A DNA stretch of 64,000 nt from Pseudomonas cremoricolorata DSM 17059 = NBRC 16634. Lineage in GTDB: Bacteria > Pseudomonadota > Gammaproteobacteria > Pseudomonadales > Pseudomonadaceae. Positions 36,768 through 45,432 of the stretch are shown piece by piece. Positions within the stretch are counted from its first letter, which is position 1; every line of letters starts with the position of its first letter. The stretch is taken from NCBI RefSeq assembly GCF_000425745.1, contig NZ_KE384442.1, forward strand, positions 128,968-192,967, read 5' to 3'. A program made the translations under genes and the position numbers. The notes below the pieces were generated by a model. It was given only the letters and a program-made list of their open reading frames with translations. It made no database searches and was not told the origin of the DNA.

Positions 36768-37709
36768 TCATGGCAGCTGCGTGCCGTGGCCTTCAAGCGG
36801 CTCAGGGCAATCATCGCTCGTGCTGAAGGCCTTCCCGGCCAGCGCCTGCAGCAATTGCTGCAGCATCGGTTCGGGCTGCCGGCGACAGGCCAGCGCTACC
36901 GTGCTGTGGCAGGGCTCACGCAGCGCTACAAAGCGCACCGAGGGCGCTGCGATGTCGGCCATGCACGCCGGCAGCAGGGCCACACCGAAGCCGGCCTGGA
37001 TCAGTTGCAGTTGGGTGGTCTTGCGCGACACCACCTGCGCCGCCTGGGGGAAGAACCCGGCCTCCATGCACAGTCCGGCTGCCAGGTAGCTGAGGCCACC
37101 GCGTTGGCGGTGGGGAATGGAGACGAAACGCTCGTCGCGCAGATCCTCGAGGCTGACCGCGCCTGCCATGGCCAGTGGATGACTGTCCGCCACGGCGAGC
37201 AGCAGGGGTTCGCTGAACAACGGCAGCAGTTGCACGTCCTGATGCTGACGCAATACCGGCAAGCGCAGCAGGCCGAGATCCAGCCGCCCCTCGGCAATAT
37301 CGCCCAGTTGTGCTTCGGAGGACTGCTGGGCGATGTCCAGGCTGATGCCTGGGTTGTCGCGCACGTAGCGGCCAAGCCGCTGCAGCAACGCCCCGGTCAG
37401 CGGTACGGTGCTGGAGTGGCTGATGCGCAGGCTGCCACGCAAGCCCTGGCCGACCTGCTGCGCGAGTTGCTCGGCCTTGTGCAGGTCGGCCAGCAACGGC
37501 CGAGCGCGCTCGAGAAAGGCGAGGCCGGCGGGCGTCAGCCGAGGCTGGCGCGCCGTGCGCTCGAACAGTGCCGTACCCAAGTGCTGCTCGAGGTCGCGAA
37601 TCTGCCGGCTCAGCGCGGATTGCGCGATATACAACCGCTCGGCCGCAGCGGTGAATCCACCGCAATCGGCGATCTCGACGAAATAGCGCAGTTGGCGAAT
37701 GGATGTCAT
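36768..37709 (-). CDS. LysR-family transcriptional regulator
   Basis: This 313-residue regulator has an N-terminal winged helix (FTAAAERLYIAQSALSRQI, about 18-37) and a ligand-binding domain (about 92-295). It diverges from a TSUP exporter gene across 97 bp and probably controls it. The effector is unknown. Confidence 0.88.
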   Translation of the reverse strand: MTSIRQLRYFVEIADCGGFTAAAERLYIAQSALSRQIRDLEQHLGTALFERTARQPRLTPAGLAFLERARPLLADLHKAEQLAQQVGQGLRGSLRISHSSTVPLTGALLQRLGRYVRDNPGISLDIAQQSSEAQLGDIAEGRLDLGLLRLPVLRQHQDVQLLPLFSEPLLLAVADSHPLAMAGAVSLEDLRDERFVSIPHRQRGGLSYLAAGLCMEAGFFPQAAQVVSRKTTQLQLIQAGFGVALLPACMADIAAPSVRFVALREPCHSTVALACRRQPEPMLQQLLQALAGKAFSTSDDCPEPLEGHGTQLP

Positions 37710-37806
37710 GTCATGCCGTATCCAGATGGGTGCCTGATGAATTGCATATTAGTCGGCATGGCTCCGCACTGGCTACGCTACAGCCGTCCCCTGCGGAGCC
37801 TTTTGC

Positions 37807-38562
37807 ATGATCGCTTTATCCACGTTCTCTCTGCTCGACTGGCTGCCCATTGCGCTCGCCGTCGGCGCTGCCTATATCGTCTTCGGCATTGCAGGCTTCG
37901 GTACCGCGCTGGTGGCCGGGCCGGTGCTGATTCATTTCATGCCGCTGTCGCGGGTCATTCCGTTGCTGGTATTGCTGGATTTCGTCGCCGCGCTGGGCAA
38001 CCTGCTGCCCTCGCGGCGTGATGTGGTGCGCGCCGAGCTGCTGCGCCTGCTGCCGTTCATGGCGTTGGGCTGCACGCTGGGGGTGGTGTTTCTGCTGCAA
38101 CTGAAATCCGAGCTATTGCTGTTGCTGATGGGCGTGTTCGTCACCGCCTACGGCATTTACGGGCTGGCGGTGAAAGCCCGGCCGACCCGCTTGTCAGGAC
38201 TGTGGGCAGCGCCCATGGGCACGGTCGGTGGACTGTTCGGGGCGATGTTCGGCAGCGGCGGCTTCCTGTATGCGATGTACTTGAGCGCGCGCCTGGAGGT
38301 GAAAGAGCAGGTGCGCGCGACGCAGAGCGCGTTGATCAGTTGCAGCACCGTGGTGCGCCTGGCGCTGTTCGTGCTGGCCGGGGTGTACGCTGACCTCAGC
38401 CTGCTTCTGCTCGCCGCGTGCCTGCTGCCGGTAATGTTCGCAGGTCTCTGGCTGGGTCGTCGGCTGACCCGACGTTTGTCCCGTGAGGCCTTCGTGCGCG
38501 TGGTCACCTGGCTGGTGCTGTGCAGCGGCGTGGCGCTGATCGTGCGCTACCTGAGCGCCTGA
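37807..38562 (+). CDS. TauE/SafE (TSUP) family anion exporter
   Basis: This 251-residue membrane protein has about eight hydrophobic helices and the paired GxxGFGxALVAGP (near 25-38) and GGLFGAMFGSGGFL (near 137-150) segments of the TSUP family. Members move sulfite, sulfonates or organic acids out of the cell. It is divergent from a LysR regulator, which would be its natural controller. Confidence 0.85.
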   Translation: MIALSTFSLLDWLPIALAVGAAYIVFGIAGFGTALVAGPVLIHFMPLSRVIPLLVLLDFVAALGNLLPSRRDVVRAELLRLLPFMALGCTLGVVFLLQLKSELLLLLMGVFVTAYGIYGLAVKARPTRLSGLWAAPMGTVGGLFGAMFGSGGFLYAMYLSARLEVKEQVRATQSALISCSTVVRLALFVLAGVYADLSLLLLAACLLPVMFAGLWLGRRLTRRLSREAFVRVVTWLVLCSGVALIVRYLSA

Positions 38563-38610
38563 GCAGGCTGTAGACTTGCCGCCTCACCGCAGTCCGCAGG
38601 CCCGTCGCAC

Positions 38611-39162
38611 ATGAATCACCAGCGCATTCTCGTCCCCCGTCAATCCACCGTGCTTGCCCATGAAGCGCGATCGCGGGCCATCATCCGCTGGCTGGTGCGC
38701 GAAAAGGTCATCGACGAAACCCTGAGCACCTGTGGCAGCACCGGCAACCGCATGGGCCATGCCCTGGCGCCCGGCGCGCGAAAAATTGCCCTGCGCCCCG
38801 AGCGCCTGCCGTTCGAGCGACAGGCCAACGGCCTGGAAGTGGTGCTCAATCGCTGCATCTATACGCCCACCGAGGGCTTTCTCGAAGAAGCCGGTTGCCC
38901 GGAGTGCCGGCGTGAAGTGGGCGAGCCGCTGTTCGACAGCCTGGAAGAGTGGATGCCAGGGCTGACCGACAACTTCATGTGCCCACTGTGCGGGCATGAA
39001 GACGACATCAACGGCTTTCTGTTCCTGCAACCCTGCGCGTTCTCCAACTTGGGCTTCATCTTCAACAACTGGGGCGAGGCCGGTTTCACCCCGGCGTTCC
39101 TCGAGCAGTTCGCCGACTGGCTGGACCAGCCGCTGGCAGTGGTGCAGGTGACCCGCGACTGA
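38611..39162 (+). CDS. Zinc-ribbon protein, function unknown
   Basis: This is a soluble 183-residue protein. Two CxxC pairs, CPEC (near residue 96) and CPLCGHED (near 127), form a likely zinc ribbon. I recall homologues in pseudomonads labelled as sugar ABC transporter ATPase, but no Walker motif is present, so that label is wrong. It lies upstream of guaB on the same strand. Function unknown. Confidence 0.75.
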   Translation: MNHQRILVPRQSTVLAHEARSRAIIRWLVREKVIDETLSTCGSTGNRMGHALAPGARKIALRPERLPFERQANGLEVVLNRCIYTPTEGFLEEAGCPECRREVGEPLFDSLEEWMPGLTDNFMCPLCGHEDDINGFLFLQPCAFSNLGFIFNNWGEAGFTPAFLEQFADWLDQPLAVVQVTRD

Positions 39163-39219
39163 AGCTGCGTGCGTGCTGCTGGCGGGGGTTGCCGCTGGTA
39201 ACACGTCGTGCAAATTGCG

Positions 39220-39248
39220 TTGAGCCGCGGGGGGTGCATGAGTATAAT
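39220..39248 (+). promoter_or_regulatory. Sigma-70 promoter of guaB
   Basis: TTGAGC (39220-39225) and a perfect TATAAT (39243-39248) are separated by 17 nt. This gives a leader of roughly 30 nt before guaB. Confidence 0.8.
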
Positions 39249-39285
39249 GGCGCGCTTCCATTTTTCCCGCCCGGGAGCCCCCGCG

Positions 39286-40755
39286 ATGCTGCGTATCAGC
39301 CAAGAAGCCCTGACGTTCGACGATATCCTCCTTGTACCCGGTTATTCCGAGGTGCTGCCCAATGAGGTCAGTCTCAAGACCCGTTTGACTCGTGGCATCG
39401 AGCTGAACATCCCTCTGGTTTCCGCCGCCATGGACACCGTCACCGAAGCCCGCCTGGCCATCGCCATGGCGCAGGAAGGTGGCATCGGTATCGTCCACAA
39501 GAACATGACCATCGAGCAGCAGGCCAGCGAGGTCCGCAAGGTCAAGAAGTTCGAGGCTGGCGTGGTCAAGGACCCAATCACCATCGAAGCCGACGCCACC
39601 GTACGTGACCTGTTCGAACTGACCCGGATGAACAACATCTCCGGCGTTCCAGTACTCGAGAACGGTGACCTGGTCGGCATCGTCACCTCCCGTGACGTGC
39701 GTTTCGAAACCCGTCTGGAAGCCCGCGTACGCGACGTGATGACGCCTAAAGAGCGTCTGGTCACCGTGCGTGAAGGCGCCGACAAGAACGAAGTCCGCGA
39801 GTTGCTGCACAAGCACCGCCTGGAAAAAGTCCTGATCGTCGACGACGCCTTCAGCCTCAAGGGCATGATGACCGTCAAGGACATCGAGAAAGCCAAGGCC
39901 TACCCCCTGGCGAGCAAGGACGACCAAGGTCGCCTGCGCGTCGGTGCTGCGGTCGGCACCGGCAAGGACACCGGTGAGCGCGTCGCCGCGCTGGTTGCCG
40001 CCGGCGTTGACGTCGTCGTGGTCGACACTGCCCACGGCCACTCCAAGGGCGTGATCGAGCGCGTGCGCTGGGTCAAGGAAACCTACCCGCAGGTGCAGGT
40101 GATCGGCGGCAACATCGCCACCGGCGCTGCAGCCAAGGCCCTGGCTGAAGCCGGCGCCGACGCCGTCAAGGTCGGCATCGGCCCAGGCTCGATCTGCACC
40201 ACCCGTATCGTCGCAGGCGTCGGCGTGCCGCAGATCAGCGCCATCGCCAATGTCGCCGCAGCCCTCGAAGGCACTGGCGTGCCGCTGATCGCCGACGGCG
40301 GCATCCGCTTCTCCGGTGACCTGTCCAAGGCCATCGTCGCGGGCGCCTCGTGCGTGATGATGGGTTCGATGTTCGCCGGCACCGAAGAAGCGCCGGGTGA
40401 AGTCGAGCTGTTCCAGGGCCGCTCGTACAAGGCATACCGCGGCATGGGCTCGCTGGGCGCCATGGCCCAGGCTCAAGGCTCGTCCGACCGTTACTTCCAG
40501 GATTCCTCGGCCGGCGCCGAGAAGCTGGTTCCCGAAGGCATCGAAGGCCGCGTTCCTTACAAAGGCGCACTGGCCGCGATCATTCACCAGCTGATGGGCG
40601 GCCTGCGGTCTTCCATGGGCTACACCGGCAGCGCCACCATCGAGCAGATGCGTACCGTGCCGGAGTTCGTGCGCATCACCGGTGCCGGCATGGCCGAGTC
40701 CCACGTGCATGACGTGCAGATCACCAAGGAAGCCCCGAACTACCGCGTCGGTTGA
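39286..40755 (+). CDS. guaB: IMP dehydrogenase
   Basis: GuaB oxidises IMP to XMP, the first step of GMP synthesis. The 489-residue protein has a TIM-barrel core interrupted by two CBS domains (about 93-205). The catalytic cysteine near residue 305 lies in GPGSICTTRIVAG, and the flap RGMGSLGAM is present. The start MLRISQEALTFDDI at 39286 fits the family. guaA follows. Confidence 0.97.
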   Translation: MLRISQEALTFDDILLVPGYSEVLPNEVSLKTRLTRGIELNIPLVSAAMDTVTEARLAIAMAQEGGIGIVHKNMTIEQQASEVRKVKKFEAGVVKDPITIEADATVRDLFELTRMNNISGVPVLENGDLVGIVTSRDVRFETRLEARVRDVMTPKERLVTVREGADKNEVRELLHKHRLEKVLIVDDAFSLKGMMTVKDIEKAKAYPLASKDDQGRLRVGAAVGTGKDTGERVAALVAAGVDVVVVDTAHGHSKGVIERVRWVKETYPQVQVIGGNIATGAAAKALAEAGADAVKVGIGPGSICTTRIVAGVGVPQISAIANVAAALEGTGVPLIADGGIRFSGDLSKAIVAGASCVMMGSMFAGTEEAPGEVELFQGRSYKAYRGMGSLGAMAQAQGSSDRYFQDSSAGAEKLVPEGIEGRVPYKGALAAIIHQLMGGLRSSMGYTGSATIEQMRTVPEFVRITGAGMAESHVHDVQITKEAPNYRVG

Positions 40756-40763
40756 GGGCTTTG

Positions 40764-40817
40764 AGCGGCAAGTTGCGAGCGCCAGGCGGAATGCTGGGCT
40801 CTGCGCAACTTGCCGCT
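40764..40817. repeat. Perfect 14-bp inverted repeat between guaB and guaA
   Basis: AGCGGCAAGTTGCG (40764-40777) and CGCAACTTGCCGCT (40804-40817) are exact reverse complements around a 26-nt loop. The sequence up to 40885 continues with AGCTTGCAGCTTCAAGCT words. It shares GCGGCAAG words with the element after eda and could modulate guaA expression. Confidence 0.7.
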
Positions 40818-40901
40818 TTCAGCTTCACACCTGTCGCTCGCGTCCCCCGATCAACTTGCAGCTTGCAGCTTCAAGCTAGCAGCTGAATCAGAGATTCCCC
40901 G

Positions 40902-42479
40902 ATGGCCCTCGATATCCACGCCCACCGTATCCTGATCCTCGACTTCGGTTCCCAGTACACCCAACTGATCGCCCGCCGCGTGCGCGAGATCGGCGTGTAC
41001 TGCGAGCTGCACCCGTTCGACATGGACGACGAGGCGATCCGCGCCTTCAACCCACGCGGCATCATCCTCGCCGGCGGCCCTGAGTCGGTGCACGAAGCCA
41101 ACAGCCCACGCGCACCGCAGGCGGTGTTCGACCTCGACGTACCGCTGCTGGGCATTTGCTACGGCATGCAGACCATGGCCGAACAGATGGGCGGCAAGGT
41201 CGCCGGTTCCGAACTGCGCGAATTCGGCTACGCCCGGGTCGACGTGGTTGGCAAGAGCCGCCTGCTCGATGGCATCGAAGACCACATCGACGCCGACGGC
41301 GTGCTGGGCCTGGACGTGTGGATGAGCCACGGCGACAAGGTCACGCAGATGCCAGCCGGCTTCAACGTCCTGGCCAGCACCCCGAGCTGCCCGATCGCCG
41401 GCATGTTCGACGACGCCCGCGGCTACTATGGCGTGCAGTTCCACCCGGAAGTGACCCACACCAAGCAGGGCGGTCGCATCCTCTCGCGCTTCATCCAGGA
41501 CATCTGCGGCTGCGAAGCGCTGTGGACGCCATCCAACATCGTCGAAGACGCCATCGCTCAGGTGCGTGAGCAGGTCGGTTCGGCCAACGTTCTTCTCGGG
41601 CTGTCGGGCGGTGTCGATTCTTCGGTTGTCGCCGCGCTGCTGCACCGCGCCATCGGCGACCAGCTGACCTGCGTGTTCGTCGACAACGGCCTGCTGCGCC
41701 TGCACGAGGGCGACCAGGTGATGGCCATGTTCAAAGAGAACATGGGCGTCAAGGTCATCCGCGCCGACGCCGAAGCGCAGTTCCTCGACAACCTGGCCGG
41801 CGAAGCCGACCCGGAGAAGAAGCGCAAGATCATCGGTCGCACCTTCATCGACATCTTCGATGCAGAAGCCAGCAAGCTGGACAACATCCAGTTCCTCGCC
41901 CAGGGCACCATCTACCCCGACGTGATCGAGTCGGCCGGCGCCAAGAGCGGCAAGGCCCACGTGATCAAATCGCACCACAACGTCGGCGGCCTGCCGGAAG
42001 AGATGAACCTCAAGCTGGTCGAGCCGCTGCGCGAGCTGTTCAAGGACGAAGTGCGCAAGATCGGCCTGGAACTGGGCCTGCCCTACGACATGGTCTACCG
42101 CCACCCATTCCCCGGCCCGGGCCTGGGCGTGCGTATCCTCGGTGAAGTGAAGAAGGAGTACGCCGACATCCTGCGCCGCGCCGACCACATCTTCATCGAA
42201 GAACTGCGCAAAGCCGACTGGTACCACAAGACCAGCCAGGCCTTCGTGGTGTTCCAGCCGGTGAAATCGGTCGGCGTCGTCGGCGACGGCCGCCGCTACG
42301 CCTGGGTCGTCGCCCTGCGCGCCGTGGAAACCATCGACTTCATGACCGCCCGCTGGGCCCACCTGCCGTACGAACTGCTGGAAACCGTCAGCGGCCGCAT
42401 CATCAACGAGATCGAAGGCATCTCGCGCGTGACCTACGACGTCTCGAGCAAGCCGCCGGCGACGATTGAGTGGGAATGA
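40902..42479 (+). CDS. guaA: GMP synthase (glutamine-hydrolysing)
   Basis: GuaA aminates XMP to GMP. The 525-residue protein has an N-terminal class I amidotransferase domain with nucleophile C86 (LLGICYGMQ), an ATP pyrophosphatase P-loop LSGGVDSSV near 233, and the C-terminal dimerisation region ending ATIEWE. All are intact. It is followed by a terminator. Confidence 0.97.
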   Translation: MALDIHAHRILILDFGSQYTQLIARRVREIGVYCELHPFDMDDEAIRAFNPRGIILAGGPESVHEANSPRAPQAVFDLDVPLLGICYGMQTMAEQMGGKVAGSELREFGYARVDVVGKSRLLDGIEDHIDADGVLGLDVWMSHGDKVTQMPAGFNVLASTPSCPIAGMFDDARGYYGVQFHPEVTHTKQGGRILSRFIQDICGCEALWTPSNIVEDAIAQVREQVGSANVLLGLSGGVDSSVVAALLHRAIGDQLTCVFVDNGLLRLHEGDQVMAMFKENMGVKVIRADAEAQFLDNLAGEADPEKKRKIIGRTFIDIFDAEASKLDNIQFLAQGTIYPDVIESAGAKSGKAHVIKSHHNVGGLPEEMNLKLVEPLRELFKDEVRKIGLELGLPYDMVYRHPFPGPGLGVRILGEVKKEYADILRRADHIFIEELRKADWYHKTSQAFVVFQPVKSVGVVGDGRRYAWVVALRAVETIDFMTARWAHLPYELLETVSGRIINEIEGISRVTYDVSSKPPATIEWE

Positions 42480-42525
42480 TCCCGCGTCCGGCACAGCCCG
42501 GTACGATCTAGCAAAAAATGCCCTG

Positions 42526-42549
42526 AAGCCCGCGTAATTGCGGGCTTTT
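42526..42549 (+). terminator. Rho-independent terminator after guaA
   Basis: AAGCCCGC (42526-42533) pairs with GCGGGCTT (42540-42547) and is followed by a short T-run. It lies 47 bp after the guaA stop. Confidence 0.85.
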
Positions 42550-42572
42550 GGCTTTCTGGAGGTTGGTGAACA

Positions 42573-43001
42573 TTGCAGAATTCCAAAGTAATCAAATGGA
42601 TGTTTTGGCCGCTGCTGGTCATCTGCCTCGTACAGACGCTATGGATCTTTTTGTCGTGGTCGTGGCGACCTGATCCAAACATGGTCCTTTCGGCGACGCC
42701 GGTAGGTGAGGGTGGGGCCATCTATGAGGTGCTGTACGACTCGGGCGGGGCGACGGGCGCTTACGTGTATCGCTACTTCGTCATGGAGCGACAGCCGAGT
42801 GAAGAGGCGTTGTTCGAGAAAACCAGGAAGGCCAAACCGTTTCTGGTGACGAAGATGCCTGGGGCGGTACGTGAGGTCGTTGGCACGTCGGTTAAACTGC
42901 GCACGCGTGACACCATCTATGACTTCCACAATGTGGCCAGTTTCAAAGTCGGTGAGCAACTGACCATCGTGACGTTCGATCTGGATGCGACAGGTCCGTA
43001 G
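42573..43001 (+). CDS. Membrane-anchored protein, function unknown
   Basis: This 142-residue protein has one N-terminal membrane helix (about 9-28, MFWPLLVICLVQTLWIFLSW) and a soluble C-terminal region. I do not recognise the family. The TTG start at 42573 is supported by GGAGG about 10 nt upstream. It lies alone between the guaA terminator and the convergent tetR gene. Confidence 0.6.
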   Translation: MQNSKVIKWMFWPLLVICLVQTLWIFLSWSWRPDPNMVLSATPVGEGGAIYEVLYDSGGATGAYVYRYFVMERQPSEEALFEKTRKAKPFLVTKMPGAVREVVGTSVKLRTRDTIYDFHNVASFKVGEQLTIVTFDLDATGP

Positions 43002-43075
43002 TTCGCTGATTTAAGGTACTTCGCAGGTCGATCACGGTAGAGGCGACGCCCCTGTGGGGGGCCGCCGACGTCGAT

Positions 43076-43645
43076 CTACACCAACCGCCCCAACACCGCC
43101 TCCACATCATCGAGAAACCCCGTCCAGTCGCCATCCTCGTCGATGCCGTTGATGCGCAGCAAAAACAGCCCTTCGACGGCGAGGAACGCCACTCGGGCGG
43201 CGCTTGCGTGCGGTGAGTCGCCGGCCAGGCGTTGGAAGATGCCGCGGTACCAGTCGCGGGTCTCGCGCAGATGCTCGGGGTTCTCCAGGTAGCTGACCAT
43301 CAACCCTGCAGTCTTGGCATCCATGGCCTGCTGTGAGGTACGGGTGGCGGCGATGTAGCTGCGAATGAAGGCCACTGGGTCGTCCGTGGCGGCATCGTCG
43401 AGCATCGCGTCGAAGCGGCGGGTCCAGCGTTCGATCAGGCTGCGCAGCAGCTCGTCGCGGCTGGGGAAGGTGTATTGCACGCCGCCCTTGGAGATGCCAG
43501 CGGCCTTTGCCAGGGCGCCGATGGTCAGCGCGGCGCCGCCTTGTTCGCGCACCAGTGCTTCGGCCACATCCAGCAGCCCGTCGCGGGTGATGGTTGGTTT
43601 TCTGCCCACTGTCTTTCTCACTTGACCTGCGTTGCTGAGCGTCAT
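43076..43645 (-). CDS. TetR-family regulator of the adjacent efflux gene
   Basis: This 189-residue repressor has an N-terminal helix-turn-helix (ALTIGALAKAAGISKGGVQYTFPSRDELL, about 39-67 in two parts) and a C-terminal ligand domain. The ATG at 43645 fits the family start. It diverges from an MFS exporter gene across 53 bp that holds a palindrome, so it most likely represses both genes until a toxic ligand binds. Confidence 0.88.
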   Translation of the reverse strand: MTLSNAGQVRKTVGRKPTITRDGLLDVAEALVREQGGAALTIGALAKAAGISKGGVQYTFPSRDELLRSLIERWTRRFDAMLDDAATDDPVAFIRSYIAATRTSQQAMDAKTAGLMVSYLENPEHLRETRDWYRGIFQRLAGDSPHASAARVAFLAVEGLFLLRINGIDEDGDWTGFLDDVEAVLGRLV

Positions 43646-43649
43646 TACG

Positions 43650-43661
43650 ATACGACCGTAT
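43650..43661. promoter_or_regulatory. Palindrome between tetR and MFS gene, likely TetR operator
   Basis: ATACG-AC-CGTAT is a perfect dyad only 4 bp upstream of the tetR start and 37 bp before the exporter start. Confidence 0.6.
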
Positions 43662-43698
43662 TTATATTCCCGTTGCCGCTCGAATCTTAGGTGAGATC

Positions 43699-45216
43699 GT
43701 GTCCCCACGCCAACCCGACCCCAAGCGCTGGCTGATCCTGCTGGCCGTCATGCTGGCGTTCCTGCCGGTGGTGCTCGACATGACCATCCTGCATGTCGCC
43801 ATTCCTACCTTGACCCAGGCGTTGGCCGCGTCCAACAGCCAAGTGCTGTGGATCATCGACATCTATCCGCTGCTGATGGCCGGTCTGCTGGTGCCTATGG
43901 GCACCTTGGCCGACCGCATCGGCAACCGGCGCATTCTGCTGATCGGTCTGGTGATCTTCGGTCTGGCCTCGGCCCTGGCTGCGTTCGCGACCTCCGCGCA
44001 GATGCTGATCGGCGCGCGCGTGCTGCTGGCACTGGGCGGCTCGATGATCATGCCGTGCGTGCTGGGGCTGATCCGCCGCACCTTCGAAGACAGCAAGGAG
44101 CGGGGCCTGGCGCTGGGCCTGTGGGGCACGGTAGGGGCGGCCGGTGCGGCGATCGGGCCGTTGGCCGGGGGTGCGTTGCTGGAGCATTTCTGGTGGGGCT
44201 CGGTGTTTCTGATCAATGTGCCGGTGATGCTGGTGGTGGTCCCGGCCTGCTGGCTGCTGTTACCGCGTCAGGAGCAGACCACGCCCGGGCACTGGGCGAT
44301 CGGCCAGGCGCTGTTGCTGGTCGCCGGCATGATCGCGGTGGTGTATGCGATCAAGGCGGGGTTCGCCGGCAAGCAACCGCTGCTGGTGGCCTTGCTGACC
44401 TTGGCCTTGGGTGTGGCCATGCTGGCGCTGTTCGTCCGCAAGCAGTTGCGTTCAGCGGTACCGATGCTGGATTTGTCATTGTTCGCCCATCCAGCCATCG
44501 TCGCCGGCATCATCATGGCCGTGGTCGCCAGTGGCGCACTGGCCGGGGTCGAGCTGACCTTGGCGCAGGAGCTGCAGTACGTGTTGGATAGAACCCCGCT
44601 GCAGGCCGGTGTGTTCATGATTCCGATCATGGTGGCGGCGGCAGTGGGCGGCCCGATCGCCGGTTGGCTTTCCGCACGTTACGGGCTGCGCCTGGTGGCC
44701 AGCGCGTCGTTGCTCACGGCGGCGCTCTCGCTGGGCTGGCTTGGCGTGGAAGACTTCGATGCGCCCGGCATCTTGGTGCCGGTGCTGCTGGCGCTGCTGG
44801 GGCTGTCGTTGAGCATTGGCCTCACGGCCTCTTCGATCGCCATCATGGGCGCGGTGGAGGCCAGCAAGGGCGGTGCTGCCGGTTCGCTGGAGGCGACCGG
44901 GTACGAACTGGGCACTGGCCTTGGGATCACGTTTTTCGGGGTGTTCATGTCGGTCATCTATGGACGCCACCTCACCCCGGTCGACGGGCTGTCCAGCGAA
45001 CTGGCAGACCAGGCCAGCGTGTCGATGGGTGATACCTACCTGGTGGCGCAGCAGCTTGCCGGCGAGCAGGCTGCGGCGCTGATCACTGCCGGCAAGGCGG
45101 CGTTTTCCACCACCCATACCGTGCTGCTGCTGACCACAGCCGGTTTGATGGCGGGCCTGGCGGTTCTGGTGTTTTTCCTGCTGGCTGGGGCGCGCAAGGA
45201 GGCGGGTACGCACTAG
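43699..45216 (+). CDS. MFS drug exporter, DHA2 (14-helix) family
   Basis: This 505-residue inner-membrane protein has about 14 hydrophobic helices. Motif A-like GTLADRIGNRRIL is near 64-76, and the antiporter motif C GAAGAAIGPLAGGALL is near 146-161. It resembles SmvA/QacA-type exporters of cationic biocides. The GTG start at 43699 has AGGTGA just upstream. It is controlled by the divergent TetR gene. Confidence 0.88.
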   Translation: MSPRQPDPKRWLILLAVMLAFLPVVLDMTILHVAIPTLTQALAASNSQVLWIIDIYPLLMAGLLVPMGTLADRIGNRRILLIGLVIFGLASALAAFATSAQMLIGARVLLALGGSMIMPCVLGLIRRTFEDSKERGLALGLWGTVGAAGAAIGPLAGGALLEHFWWGSVFLINVPVMLVVVPACWLLLPRQEQTTPGHWAIGQALLLVAGMIAVVYAIKAGFAGKQPLLVALLTLALGVAMLALFVRKQLRSAVPMLDLSLFAHPAIVAGIIMAVVASGALAGVELTLAQELQYVLDRTPLQAGVFMIPIMVAAAVGGPIAGWLSARYGLRLVASASLLTAALSLGWLGVEDFDAPGILVPVLLALLGLSLSIGLTASSIAIMGAVEASKGGAAGSLEATGYELGTGLGITFFGVFMSVIYGRHLTPVDGLSSELADQASVSMGDTYLVAQQLAGEQAAALITAGKAAFSTTHTVLLLTTAGLMAGLAVLVFFLLAGARKEAGTH

Positions 45217-45355
45217 TACCTTTCTCGCTGTTGGGTGGGCGCCATGCAATTGTGGTTTGAGCATTGGTCAATGACTGTGAGAGCAGCGTGTAGTCATGGG
45301 TGCGCTGTGAAGATTGAACGATTCAGCCCGGACAACGCTCTCCGCGCCTGACCAG

Positions 45356-45374
45356 GGGTGGCTCTGTGCCACCC
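45356..45374. other. Hairpin between the MFS and aminotransferase genes
   Basis: GGGTGGC-TCTGT-GCCACCC has a perfect 7-bp stem without a T-run. It lies 140 bp after the MFS stop and 59 bp before the next gene. The rest of this 216-bp gap shows nothing else. Confidence 0.4.
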
Positions 45375-45432
45375 TAAACGCCTGCGTCAGGGATGCGTCC
45401 TCCAGTGAACCTACTTCAGGAGACGCAGAATC

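Noticed and set aside
38611..39162. Sugar ABC transporter ATPase label for the zinc-ribbon protein
   Set aside because: No Walker A, signature or Walker B motif is present; only two CxxC pairs are visible.
38584..40710. 708-codon minus-strand open frame
   Set aside because: It is antisense to the zinc-ribbon gene and guaB, both clearly real.
40851..42494. 547-codon minus-strand open frame
   Set aside because: It is antisense to guaA, which is complete and conserved.
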